27,786 nt of DNA from JAAYDF01 sp964511155 (lineage in GTDB: Bacteria > Planctomycetota > Phycisphaerae > UBA1845 > PWPN01), in NCBI GenBank assembly GCA_964511155.1, contig CAZEEJ010000063.1, positions 1 through 27,786 of the forward strand. Reading direction: 5' to 3'. Position numbers and translations under genes: made by a program. Numbering within the stretch: position 1 is the first letter of the stretch; each line of letters begins with the position of its first letter. This document shows, piece after piece, positions 8,002 to 16,296 of the stretch. Below the pieces are notes generated by a model. The model was not told the DNA's origin. It worked only from the letters and a program-made list of their open reading frames with translations, and did no database searches.

Positions 8002-8031
8002 GCGACAGATTTCGCGGTCACGCAGATGTAG
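8002..8031 (+). promoter_or_regulatory. Bipartite promoter-like element, copy 1
   Basis: GCGACAGATT (8002-8011) and TCACGCAGATGTAG (8018-8031) are separated by six bases. The same two blocks with the same 16-base start-to-start spacing recur at 24535-24564. Read as an ECF-type promoter, GACAGA (8004-8009) and ATGTAG (8026-8031) are 16 bases apart. It lies between the sigma factor stop and the nuclease start, so it could start transcription of the recombination and replication genes. The promoter role is inferred. Confidence 0.4.
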
Positions 8032-8066
8032 AGGGGCGAACGGAGACGCAGCCCGCAGGAGGACCC

Positions 8067-8882
8067 ATGGACGAACCACTCGACATCAACTTGCGGTTCC
8101 TGATCCGCGAACCCGCCGAGGCGTACCACGCCAGGTCGGATCGGTTTCTGAGCAGCCACCAGTTGCGGGACTTCATGAAGTGCCCGTGGCTGCATCGCAA
8201 GAAGGTCCTGGGGCTCGTCGAGGACAAGGAATCGGTGGTTTACCTGGTGGGTCGGGCTGCTCACGTTCGCATCCTGGAAGGTCGCGAGGCTTACGAGGTG
8301 GCCTTCGCCCTCGGTGGTCCGATCAACCCGAAGACCCACAAACCCTTCGGCGCCGGCACCAAGGCGTTCGGCGACTGGGCCCAGACGCAAGGCAAGCCGG
8401 TGCTGTCCCACGAGCAGGTCGAACTCGTCGAGCAGATGGCCAGCGGTGTGGCCATGAACAGCGAGGCCGTGGATCTGCTGCTCTATGGCCGACCCGAGGG
8501 CGTCGTGCGGGCAGAGTACTGCGGCGTGCCATGCCAGATTCGGATCGACTGGCTTCATCCCCACCGGGGCATCGTGGATCTCAAGACCTGCGATGACCTG
8601 ACCTGGTTCGAGGCCGATGCCCGGCGGTTCGGCTACCACTGGCAGATGGCTTTCTACCGGGCCGTTCTGGCCCAAGTTCTCGACGGCCTGCTCGTTCCTG
8701 TCCACATCATCGCCGTCGAGAAGAAGGAACCTTTCCGTTGCGGCGCATGGCGGGTCAGCGACGACACGCTGGCCATCGCCCAGCGCGAGAACGAGGCGGC
8801 GATCCGGCGATGGGTGACGTGCCGCCAGGAGGACCGCTGGCCGACCGGATACGAGGAGGTCCGCGTGCTCGACGTGGCATGA
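8067..8882 (+). CDS. PD-(D/E)XK phage exonuclease
   Basis: A 271-residue RecB/exonuclease VIII-type nuclease that probably resects double-stranded DNA ends to feed the strand-annealing ATPase encoded next. Visible motifs: SSHQLRDFMKCPWLHRKK near the N-terminus, GRAAHVRILEG with His66, Glu150, Asp161 in CQIRIDW, the catalytic IVDLKT with Asp171 and Lys173, and the trailing FGYHWQMAFYRAV with Gln193 and Tyr197. This is the usual order for the family. The ATG at 8067 has AGGAGG six bases upstream. An in-frame ATG at 7992, overlapping the sigma stop, is possible but would add a 25-residue tail of poor character that reads through the promoter-like element. The gene ends with an ATGA overlap to an in-frame upstream ATG of the next gene. 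Confidence 0.88.
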   Translation: MDEPLDINLRFLIREPAEAYHARSDRFLSSHQLRDFMKCPWLHRKKVLGLVEDKESVVYLVGRAAHVRILEGREAYEVAFALGGPINPKTHKPFGAGTKAFGDWAQTQGKPVLSHEQVELVEQMASGVAMNSEAVDLLLYGRPEGVVRAEYCGVPCQIRIDWLHPHRGIVDLKTCDDLTWFEADARRFGYHWQMAFYRAVLAQVLDGLLVPVHIIAVEKKEPFRCGAWRVSDDTLAIAQRENEAAIRRWVTCRQEDRWPTGYEEVRVLDVA

Positions 8883-8995
8883 AGTCGGTTGCGCCCGGAC
8901 GGCTTGTGGCGGGTCCAGAGAATCGCGACGGCCGCCCGCCCGGGCGCTTCCTGGCCGACCGGATGAACGTGAACACCCAACACGAGGAAATCGCT

Positions 8996-9805
8996 ATGTC
9001 ATTGCTCGAACAGATTCACGCTGGCCCACGCCACTCGGCACCGCGACTCCTGATTTACGGAGTCGAAGGCATCGGAAAGAGCCAGACCGCTGCCCAGGCG
9101 CCCAGGCCCATCTTCGTTCCGACGGAAGACGGGTTGGACCAGATCGACTGCCGGTCGTTCCCGCTGGCCGGTAAGCTTGCTGACGTCGAGACGGCACTTG
9201 AGGCGCTGATCCACGAAGCGCACGACTTCGAGACGGTGGTGATCGACTCGCTCGATTGGCTAGAACGCCTGATCTGGGATGCGCTCTGCGAGCAGTACGG
9301 CGTGAGCAGCATCGAGAAGGTCGACGGCGGGTACGCCCGCGGCTATACTCACGCCCTCACGCATTGGCGCCGGGTGCTCAACGACCTCAACACGCTGCGA
9401 AACCAGCGTGGCATGTGCGTGATCCTCCTGGCCCACGCCAAGGTGGAGAAGTTCGAGGATCCCGAGCATTCGGCCTACGACCGCTACTCGCCGCGCCTGC
9501 ACAAGCACGCCACGGCGCTGATCACCGAGTGGGCCGACGCCGTGCTGTTCGCCACCCGCAAGCTGATCACCAAGACCGAGGAGGCCGGCTTCGGCCGCGA
9601 CCGCACGATTGCCGCCGGGCTCGGCAAGGACGGCGGGGAGCGCATCCTGCGGTGCGTCGGCAGTCCCGCCTGCGTGGCAAAGAACCGTTACGGCCTGCCG
9701 GCGGAGTTGCCGCTCTCGTGGCCGGCCCTGATGCAGGGGCTGGTCAGCAATCTGGCTGCCCCCGCGCAGTCCGGCGAGGATACGAGTCCCCACCCGACCC
9801 GATGA
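8996..9805 (+). CDS. Sak4-like ATP-binding recombination protein (AAA_24)
   Basis: A 269-residue RecA-like P-loop ATPase of the phage nucleotide-binding (AAA_24) family, which includes Sak4 single-strand annealing recombinases. Walker A is GVEGIGKS (Gly22-Ser29), Walker B is TVVIDSLDWL with Asp84, and GMCVILLAHAKVEKF is the later conserved strand. It sits between the exonuclease and the DUF669 gene, the usual composition of a phage recombination module. I chose ATG at 8996 because GAGGA precedes it by seven bases and family members start with MSLLE-type sequence just before the first strand. In-frame ATGs at 8879 (overlapping the nuclease stop) and 8963 would add an unconserved, proline-rich leader. 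Confidence 0.88.
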   Translation: MSLLEQIHAGPRHSAPRLLIYGVEGIGKSQTAAQAPRPIFVPTEDGLDQIDCRSFPLAGKLADVETALEALIHEAHDFETVVIDSLDWLERLIWDALCEQYGVSSIEKVDGGYARGYTHALTHWRRVLNDLNTLRNQRGMCVILLAHAKVEKFEDPEHSAYDRYSPRLHKHATALITEWADAVLFATRKLITKTEEAGFGRDRTIAAGLGKDGGERILRCVGSPACVAKNRYGLPAELPLSWPALMQGLVSNLAAPAQSGEDTSPHPTR

Positions 9806-9847
9806 GATTCTCTACTGATCCCCCCGATTTGAAAGGAGAACGGACCG

Positions 9848-10300
9848 ATGGCGAACCTGAACGGCTTTGACGCGCGCACGGTTGATCCCGCCGCCGACTT
9901 CGAGCCGATCCCGGCCGGCAAGTACCTGGCCGCGATCACCGATTCGGAGATGAAGGAGACCAAGAACGGCAGCGGCCGATACTTGCAGCTCACCTTCACC
10001 ATCCTGGAGGGCGAGTGTAAGAACCGCGTGCTGTGGGCACGGCTGAACCTCGACAACCCGAATGCCACGGCGGTCAAGATCGCTCGCGCCGAGCTGTCGG
10101 CGATCTGCCATGCCGTCGGCGTGATGGCTCCGAAGGACTCGGTCGAACTCCATAACCTCCCGCTGGTGGCCACCGTCAAGCTCAAGAAACGCCAGGACAC
10201 CGGCGAGCTGACCAACGAGATCAAGGGCTACGCCAGGAAGGAAGCCGTCGCGGGCGTTCCGCAGCAGACGACCGGCAACACACCGCCTTGGAAGCGTTGA
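9848..10300 (+). CDS. DUF669 protein, probable ssDNA-binding partner
   Basis: A 150-residue DUF669 protein. Recognisable parts are the start MANLNGFDARTVDP, PIPAGKYLAAITDSEMKETKNGSGRYLQLTFTILEG, RVLWARLNLDNPN and AELSAICHAVGV, and the basic beta-strand segment VKLKKRQDTGELTNEIKGY. DUF669 genes lie beside phage recombination ATPases and nucleases, and a single-strand DNA binding role is likely from that context and from the beta-rich fold. AAAGGAG lies just before the start. It forms the third member of the nuclease, Sak4, DUF669 set. Confidence 0.85.
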   Translation: MANLNGFDARTVDPAADFEPIPAGKYLAAITDSEMKETKNGSGRYLQLTFTILEGECKNRVLWARLNLDNPNATAVKIARAELSAICHAVGVMAPKDSVELHNLPLVATVKLKKRQDTGELTNEIKGYARKEAVAGVPQQTTGNTPPWKR

Positions 10301-10310
10301 GGAGGCAATC

Positions 10311-10616
10311 ATGACCCACCTGAAGAAGTTCGAGAATCCCAACGAGCGGGTCGTCAAAGTCGTGGAGGTCGTGAATATCGGGAACGGAAAGAAGCAGGAG
10401 CGCGTGTTCTGGCCCATCCGCGACATCGAGCTCGACTACTGGCGTGGTGTCGCTCCGCTGGACGAGTACGCCGCCTGGACGCGAACCACCGATCGGCGTG
10501 CCGAGTTCCCCAGTCCCTCGGCGGCCAAGGAGGCGCTGAAAGGTATCTGGCGCTGGCGCCAAGAGTGGACGACGAACTCCCCCCTGGTTGACCTCGCAGA
10601 AGACCTCGCGGCATGA
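10311..10616 (+). CDS. Small conserved phage protein, function unknown
   Basis: A 101-residue protein starting ten bases after DUF669, with GGAGG before the ATG. It has an early beta-rich part (RVVKVVEVVNIGNGKKQERVFWPIRDIELDYW) and a helical C-terminus (SAAKEALKGIWRWRQEW). I do not recognise a domain. The tight spacing and the ATGA overlap with the RusA gene show that it is a genuine member of the replication operon. Confidence 0.7.
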   Translation: MTHLKKFENPNERVVKVVEVVNIGNGKKQERVFWPIRDIELDYWRGVAPLDEYAAWTRTTDRRAEFPSPSAAKEALKGIWRWRQEWTTNSPLVDLAEDLAA

Positions 10617-11011
10617 CGCTCTCGCTGCCCTATCCGCCAAGCGTCAACCACTACTGGCGTCACTTCCGGGGGCGGACGCTGATCAGCCGGGAGGGCCGGG
10701 CGTACCGCCAGGACGTCTGCGCCCTCCTGGCCGGCGGCGGGCCGCGCAAGCCGCCGATGGGCGGGCGGATCGCCTTGTGCATGGATGCGTTTCCGCCGGA
10801 CCGGCGTACTCGCGACCTGGACAACCTTCTAAAAGCCAGTTCAGATGCGCTCCAGCACGCCGGCATCTACGAGGATGACAGCCAGACCGATCTGCTCCTG
10901 GTCCGGCGGCGCGAGTCGGTCAGGGGCGGGAGACTTGAGGTGCGGGTGGCGCCGCTTCCGCTGAGCCACTGCCCGGTCTGTGGTGCAACCCTCACCCCGG
11001 AGAACAACTGA
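10613..11011 (+). CDS. rusA: RusA-family Holliday junction resolvase
   Basis: A 132-residue RusA endonuclease that cuts four-way junctions made during phage recombination and replication. The start LSLPYPPSVNHYWR is the family's N-terminal signature. The metal-binding segment DRRTRDLDNLLKASSDALQHAGIYEDDSQ places Asp68, Asp70, Lys74 and Asp88/Asp89 as the counterparts of the E. coli RusA catalytic residues. An extra C-terminal CPVC (near 120) suggests half of a zinc-binding site, which is not usual for RusA. The gene starts by ATGA overlap with the previous gene. Confidence 0.9.
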   Translation: MTLSLPYPPSVNHYWRHFRGRTLISREGRAYRQDVCALLAGGGPRKPPMGGRIALCMDAFPPDRRTRDLDNLLKASSDALQHAGIYEDDSQTDLLLVRRRESVRGGRLEVRVAPLPLSHCPVCGATLTPENN

Positions 11012-11015
11012 AGCG

Positions 11016-11666
11016 ATGACCAAAGCCCGACGCATCTACATCTCCGGTCCGATGACCGGCCACGACGATTACAACTTCCCGGCGTTTCACGCGGCCGCGG
11101 AGCGGTTCCGCCAAGCCGGCTGGGAGGTGGCCAACCCGGCCGAGAACTTCGGCGGGCGTACGGACCTGCCGCGCGCGCTGTACCTCCGTGCCGACATGGT
11201 CATGCTGGCCCAATGCGAGGCCATCGCCCTGCTGCCGGGCTGGGAGGACTCGCGGGGGGCCAGCCTGGAGTACACGGTCGCTCGCGAACTGGGCTGCGCC
11301 GTCCTCGATGCGGTCACGCTTCGGCCGGTGGAGGACGCCCCGACTCCGACCATCGACTTCCATCGCCTTCGGCTCGTCGAACCGAAGCAGAGCGAGTCCA
11401 TCCTCGACGAGGCCAAGCGTATCACTGAGGGCACCCGGCGGGCCGAATACGGCGCCCCAGCGGACGATTTCGCACGGGCGGCACAGATGTGGACCGGCAT
11501 CCTGGCCCACAAACTGCGGGATGGACAGCACGTCACCGCGATGGACATCCCCTTGTGCATGATCGCCATCAAACTGGCCCGCCAGACGCATCGCCATAAA
11601 CGCGACAACCTGGTCGACATCGCCGGCTACGCCCGGACGGCGGCGATGGTCGCGGGGGATGAATAA
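11016..11666 (+). CDS. DUF4406-DUF6378 fusion, nucleotide metabolism
   Basis: A 216-residue fusion. Residues 1 to about 100 are DUF4406, a nucleoside 2-deoxyribosyltransferase-like fold (RIYISGPMTGHDDYNFPAFHAAAERFRQAGWEV, then DMVMLAQCEAIALLPGWEDSRGASLEYTVARELG). Residues about 125-216 match DUF6378, an all-helical MazG-like type (ILDEAKRITEGTRRAEYGAP, DDFARAAQMW, MIAIKLARQTHRHKRDNLVDIAGYARTA). Together these suggest salvage or clean-up of (deoxy)nucleotides during phage DNA synthesis; the exact substrate cannot be read from the sequence. I chose ATG at 11016, with GGAGAAC upstream. The stop overlaps the next start (TAATG). Confidence 0.82.
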   Translation: MTKARRIYISGPMTGHDDYNFPAFHAAAERFRQAGWEVANPAENFGGRTDLPRALYLRADMVMLAQCEAIALLPGWEDSRGASLEYTVARELGCAVLDAVTLRPVEDAPTPTIDFHRLRLVEPKQSESILDEAKRITEGTRRAEYGAPADDFARAAQMWTGILAHKLRDGQHVTAMDIPLCMIAIKLARQTHRHKRDNLVDIAGYARTAAMVAGDE

Positions 11667-12436
11667 TGGCCAAGGGCCACAGTAAGACCCTGCTGGCCTT
11701 CGGCGACGTCCACATCCCGCACGCAAACGGGCGGGCGGTGGAGGTGTTCTGCCGGGCGGCCGAACGCCTGCGCCCGGACCTGGTCATCTGCCTGGGCGAC
11801 CTGCTGGACTGTGGGCAGTTTTCGGTGCATCCGCCGACCTTCGGCGTCCCGGAGACCGAGTACGTCGATGATCTCCGGGTCGCCAATGGTCTGCTGGACC
11901 GGCTCCAGAAGGTGTGTGGCCGGCTGGTGATGGTCGAGGGCAACCACGAGTACCGCCTCGACCGGTGGGCCGCGGTGGCCGCCGAAGGCCGCGCGGCGTA
12001 CTCCATGCTGGCGCCGCGGATTCGATTGTCCAAGGGACGGTCCCGGTTCGTGTACGTGCCCTACGGCTCGGCGGACGGAACGTATCCGCATTACGCGATC
12101 AATGAACGCATCATCGCCGTGCATGGCTGGTCCTACGCCCGGCACGCTACCAAGAACCATCTCCAGATCAGCCAGGGCAAGAGCGTCATCCATGCCCATA
12201 CCCACCGGGCCGACGCCTGCATCATCCAGAACATCTGGTCGCCTGGTGCGGTCATTCAGGCCCGCAGCGCGGGTTGCCTGTGCAAACCGATCCCGCTGTA
12301 TGGCACCGGCCGGCCGGTGGAGTGGGTCAACGCCTTCATCCTCGGCTACCTCGGCCGGCGCAGCGACACGCTGTACACCATCCCGATCATGGACCACCGC
12401 TGCATCCTGCCGGATGGAACGGAGGTGTCGGCATGA
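11666..12436 (+). CDS. Calcineurin-like metallophosphoesterase
   Basis: A 256-residue metallophosphoesterase with the full motif set: GDVHIP (Asp14, His16), GDLLD (Asp45), GNHEYR (Asn93, His94), AVHGWS (His153) and HAHTHR (His178, His180). Phage versions of this enzyme lie among replication genes and may act on DNA ends, cyclic nucleotides or phosphoproteins. The substrate is unknown here. The start overlaps the previous stop (TAATG) and the end overlaps the helicase start (ATGA), so it is embedded in the operon. Confidence 0.87.
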   Translation: MAKGHSKTLLAFGDVHIPHANGRAVEVFCRAAERLRPDLVICLGDLLDCGQFSVHPPTFGVPETEYVDDLRVANGLLDRLQKVCGRLVMVEGNHEYRLDRWAAVAAEGRAAYSMLAPRIRLSKGRSRFVYVPYGSADGTYPHYAINERIIAVHGWSYARHATKNHLQISQGKSVIHAHTHRADACIIQNIWSPGAVIQARSAGCLCKPIPLYGTGRPVEWVNAFILGYLGRRSDTLYTIPIMDHRCILPDGTEVSA

Positions 12437-14160
12437 TGCAGGCGCTTCCGTTCTCCACCGAAGCCTCGCCGGTGATCCAGTTGCGGTCCTACCAGATCGA
12501 GGCGATCAACGCCGTGTACGCCCACCTGCGTACGCGTGATGACAACCCATGCGTGGTGTTGCCAACCGCGTCGGGCAAAACTCCATGCCTGGCCGCCATC
12601 TGCCGCGACGCAGTGCAGCAGTGGAGTGGTCGGGTGCTCATTCTAGCCCATGTGAAGGAACTGCTCGAACAGGCCGTCGAGAAGCTCCACGCCATGGCCC
12701 CGGACCTGTGGAACCGCATCGGGGTCTACTCGGCGGGCCTGAGGAGCCGCGATACCGAGCACCCGATCATCGTCGCCGGCATCCAGTCCGTCTATCGCCG
12801 GGCGGCGGATCTGGATCGGTTCGACCTCATCCTGATCGACGAGGCGCACATGCTGCCGCCGGACGGCGAGGGGATGTACCGCACCTTCCTGGCCGAGGCG
12901 AAGGTGGTCAATCCCAATATCCGGCTGATCGGCCTGACCGCAACGCCCTATCGCATGACCACCGGCATGATCTGCGGACCGGATAACCTGCTCAACCACG
13001 TTTGCTACGAGGTCGGCGTCCGCGAGTTGATCGTCCAGGGCTACCTGTGTCCGCTGAAGAGCAAGGCCGGCAAACGCAAGGTGGACACCTCCGGCCTGCA
13101 CCTGCGCGGCGGCGAGTACATCGCCGGCGAGGTGGAAGCCCTGATGGATGACGACGCGCTGGTGCGTTCGGCCTGTCGTGAGATCGTCGAGTGTACGCAG
13201 GGCCGCCGATCGGTACTGATCTTCGCGGCCGGCGTCCAGCACGCCCTGCACGTGCAACGGGTGCTGAGCGAACTCGGCCAGGAGTGCGGGTTCGTCTGCG
13301 GCGAAACGCTGCCCTTCGAGCGGGCCGAGACGCTCAAGCGTTTTAAGGCGGGCATGCTGAAGTACCTGGTCAACGTCAACGTGCTGACTACGGGCTTCGA
13401 TGCTCCGAACATCGACTGCGTCGTGCTGCTCCGCCCCACCAACTCGCCGGGACTCTACTATCAAATGGTTGGGAGATCGTTCCGGCTTCATCCTGGCAAG
13501 TCCGACGCGCTGATCCTCGACTTCGGCGGCAATATCCTGCGCCACGGGCCGGTGGACGCCCTGCGCGTTCAGGATCGGGAAGCCGGCTCCGGGGAGGCGC
13601 CGGCCAAGGAATGCCCGCAGTGCCAGGCGGTGATCCATGCCGCTTACTCCGTTTGCCCGGAGTGCGGGTTTGTGTTCCCGCCCCGCGAGCGTCAGCGGCA
13701 TGACCGGGAGGCCTCGACGGAGGGCGTTCTGTCCGGCGAGGCCACGGATACCGAGCACGAGGTCACCGACACCTTCTACAGCGTGCATGTGAAGCGCGAC
13801 GCCCCCGAGGATCACCCGCGTTCCATGCGCGTCGAGTATCGCGTCGGCTGGAACCAGTTCGTCTCCGAGTGGGTGTGCTTCGAGCACTCCGGTTACGCCC
13901 GAGCGAAGGCCGAGGCCTGGTGGCGACAGCGGAGCCGCGAGCGGGTGCCGAACACCGCCCAGGACGCGGTCGAGCTGGCCGAGATGGGTGCCCTGGCCAA
14001 GACGCTGACGGTCACGGTTCGTCGCGTGGCCGGCGAGCCGTACGACCGCATCCTCGGTCACACGCTCGGGCCGGTCCCGCCGCGGCCAGAGGACCCGGAT
14101 CAGTTCGACGAAGGCGAACCGGTGGGCTGTGGCATCAGCGACGAGGATGTTCCCTTTTGA
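12433..14160 (+). CDS. SF2 DEAH helicase with zinc ribbon
   Basis: A 575-residue superfamily 2 helicase/ATPase. It shows QLRSYQ (Gln21), Walker A LPTASGKT (Lys49), the DEAH box at 136-139 in LILIDEAHM, GLTATPYR, NVLTTGFDAPNIDCVVLLRPT, and motif VI QMVGRSFRLHPGK. A four-cysteine zinc ribbon lies at 394-411 (CPQC, CPEC). The C-terminal part (about 440-575) is acidic and ends with SDEDVPF, which resembles the acidic tails that single-strand-binding proteins use to contact partners. ATG at 12433 overlaps the previous stop; ATG at 12436 is an equally possible start. It probably unwinds DNA for the primase encoded next. Confidence 0.88.
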   Translation: MMQALPFSTEASPVIQLRSYQIEAINAVYAHLRTRDDNPCVVLPTASGKTPCLAAICRDAVQQWSGRVLILAHVKELLEQAVEKLHAMAPDLWNRIGVYSAGLRSRDTEHPIIVAGIQSVYRRAADLDRFDLILIDEAHMLPPDGEGMYRTFLAEAKVVNPNIRLIGLTATPYRMTTGMICGPDNLLNHVCYEVGVRELIVQGYLCPLKSKAGKRKVDTSGLHLRGGEYIAGEVEALMDDDALVRSACREIVECTQGRRSVLIFAAGVQHALHVQRVLSELGQECGFVCGETLPFERAETLKRFKAGMLKYLVNVNVLTTGFDAPNIDCVVLLRPTNSPGLYYQMVGRSFRLHPGKSDALILDFGGNILRHGPVDALRVQDREAGSGEAPAKECPQCQAVIHAAYSVCPECGFVFPPRERQRHDREASTEGVLSGEATDTEHEVTDTFYSVHVKRDAPEDHPRSMRVEYRVGWNQFVSEWVCFEHSGYARAKAEAWWRQRSRERVPNTAQDAVELAEMGALAKTLTVTVRRVAGEPYDRILGHTLGPVPPRPEDPDQFDEGEPVGCGISDEDVPF

Positions 14161-14169
14161 GGCGGTTGC

Positions 14170-16296
14170 ATGGGTGAGTCGGCCAATCCACTGCTCGAAG
14201 CCGCACTGGCCTACGCCCGCGTGGGCCTGCCGGTGTTTCCCTGTGCGCCAGCCCGCAAGACGCCGTTGACCGACAACGGCTTCCGAGACGCCACGACGGA
14301 CGAGGCTGCGATCCGCCGCTGGTGGCGCACCAACCCGCGGGCCAATATCGGCATGCCCACGGGCACCGGCAGCGGTCTGATCGTGCTGGACGTCGATCCG
14401 CGCAACGGCGGCGACGCTGGCTTCGAGGAACTTCAGCGGCGTCACAATCCGCTGACCGACACCGCCCAGAGCCATACCGGCGCCGGTGGCCGTCACCTGT
14501 TCATCCGGCATCCCGGCGGGCACGTGCCGTGCAGTCAGGGCGAACTCGCCGCCGGGGTCGATGTGAAGGGCGACGGGGGCTACGTCGTCCTGCCGCCCAG
14601 TGTCCATCCCAACGGGGACGCCTACGCCTGGTCGCAGGCCATCGAAAACGCGCCACCGATCGTTTGCCCCGACTGGCTGGTCCAGCTGGTGCGACAAGAT
14701 GCGTCTCAGTCGGCGATGCCCGCCGCCGGCGACGACGGTAACCCCATCCCCGAAGGGCAGCGCAACGGCACACTGGCCCGCCTGGCCGGCGGGATGCGCC
14801 GGCAGGGCATGAGCTGCGCCGAGATCGCCGCCGGCCTGCAGGTCACCAACCGGGCTCGATGCAAGCCGCCACTACCCGAAGCCGAGGTTGAACGGATCGC
14901 CGCCAGCGTCGCGCGGTACGAGCCGAACGCGGTGTCGGTCGCCCTGGTCGAGGATCACTACCAGCAGCTCTTCGGAGCTGGGGGTGACAGTAAACCGGTC
15001 AGCGAAGCGTCCGCGCATGTCGATCCTGGCCCACTGCCGGATGAACTGCTTCGTGTGCCGGGATTCGTGTCAGAAGTCATGGACCACTGCCTGGCGGTGG
15101 CCCCGTACCCCAACTCGGTGATGGCCTTCTCCGGGGCGCTGGCCCTCCAGGCCGTGCTGGCCGGGCGCAAGGTCCGTGATCCGGGCGACAACCGCACGAA
15201 CCTGTACTTGCTGGGCCTGGCCCATTCATCCGCCGGCAAGGATAGCCCCCGCAAAATCAACACGGAGATCCTCCACGCCGTCGGCCTCTCGAACTGCCTG
15301 GGCGGACGGTTCGCCTCGGGGGAGGGCGTGCAGGATGCGCTCTTCGCCAACCCGTGCATGCTGTTTCAGACCGACGAGATCGACGGGATTCTGCAGTCGA
15401 TCAACAAGGCCAAGGACGCCCGGCATGAAAACATCATGGGCACGCTGCTGACGATGTACTCGTCGGCCAACTCGGTCTTTCCCATGCGCCGCAAGGCGGG
15501 CATGGAATCGCCGGGCGTGATCGATCAGCCCTGCCTGGTCATCCTGGGCACGGCGATCCCGAACCACTACTACCAGGCCCTGTCCGAACGCATGCTCACC
15601 AACGGCTTCTTCGCGCGGATGATCATCCTCGAATGCGGCAAACGCTCGCCGGGCCAGGAACCCAGGATCGAACCACTGCCGGCCCCTGTCCTCGATACGG
15701 CCAAATGGTGGGCCGACTTCCGGCCCGGCAACGGCAACCTCGAGCAGTGGCACCCCGTCCCCAGGACCGTCCCGCACACGAGCGAGGCCCGCGACATCTT
15801 GATCGAGACGCGGTTGGAAGCCGAGGCCGAGTACGCCAAGGCCGAAGGTGCGGGCGACCCGGTCGGCACGACCGTCTGGGGTCGCGTCAGCGAACACACC
15901 CGCAAGCTCGCCCTGCTCTACGCCGTCAGCGAGAGTCACGAGCAACCGCAGATCGGCAGGGCTGCCGCCGAGTGGGCCCGGCGGTTCGTCATGCACCAGA
16001 CCCGGCGGATGTTGTTCATGGCCCATGCGCACGTGGCGGACAACCCCTTCCATGCCGAGTGCCTCAAGTTGATGCAGAAGCTGCGCGATGCACCCGGATA
16101 CGAGCTGCCGCACAGTGTGCTGCTCAAGCGGATGAAGATGGATGCCAAGAGTTTCGGCACCCTGGTCGACACGTTGGTCCAGCAAGGCGACATCGAGATT
16201 GTCACCGTACCGCGGCCCGGGACGTACCAGCGGTTGTATCGGCTGCTCCGAGGAGTGAACGCTGAGGGTGAAACGTCAGACGGGGGTGAAACGTGA
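14170..16296 (+). CDS. Prim-pol primase-polymerase/DUF3987 helicase
   Basis: A 708-residue replication protein. Residues about 8-170 are a bifunctional primase-polymerase (prim-pol) domain: IVLDVDPRNGG with metal ligands Asp74 and Asp76, SHTGAGGRHLFIRHPG with His109, and GVDVKGDGGYVVLPPSVH with Asp131. Residues about 185-260 look like a helical primase C-terminal segment (GQRNGTLARLAGGMRRQGMS). Residues about 280-620 match DUF3987, with a P-loop variant HSSAGKDSPRK (Lys357) and Walker B-like FQTDEIDGIL. The end is a winged-helix-like tail. It probably primes and starts phage replication. Its last codons lie inside the GGTGAAACGT repeat cluster that continues downstream, as expected for an initiator gene beside its origin. 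Confidence 0.88.
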   Translation: MGESANPLLEAALAYARVGLPVFPCAPARKTPLTDNGFRDATTDEAAIRRWWRTNPRANIGMPTGTGSGLIVLDVDPRNGGDAGFEELQRRHNPLTDTAQSHTGAGGRHLFIRHPGGHVPCSQGELAAGVDVKGDGGYVVLPPSVHPNGDAYAWSQAIENAPPIVCPDWLVQLVRQDASQSAMPAAGDDGNPIPEGQRNGTLARLAGGMRRQGMSCAEIAAGLQVTNRARCKPPLPEAEVERIAASVARYEPNAVSVALVEDHYQQLFGAGGDSKPVSEASAHVDPGPLPDELLRVPGFVSEVMDHCLAVAPYPNSVMAFSGALALQAVLAGRKVRDPGDNRTNLYLLGLAHSSAGKDSPRKINTEILHAVGLSNCLGGRFASGEGVQDALFANPCMLFQTDEIDGILQSINKAKDARHENIMGTLLTMYSSANSVFPMRRKAGMESPGVIDQPCLVILGTAIPNHYYQALSERMLTNGFFARMIILECGKRSPGQEPRIEPLPAPVLDTAKWWADFRPGNGNLEQWHPVPRTVPHTSEARDILIETRLEAEAEYAKAEGAGDPVGTTVWGRVSEHTRKLALLYAVSESHEQPQIGRAAAEWARRFVMHQTRRMLFMAHAHVADNPFHAECLKLMQKLRDAPGYELPHSVLLKRMKMDAKSFGTLVDTLVQQGDIEIVTVPRPGTYQRLYRLLRGVNAEGETSDGGET

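Noticed and set aside
12643..14697. A 684-codon minus-strand frame opposite the helicase and primase
   Set aside because: It is a shadow of two strongly supported plus-strand genes and shows no motif of its own.
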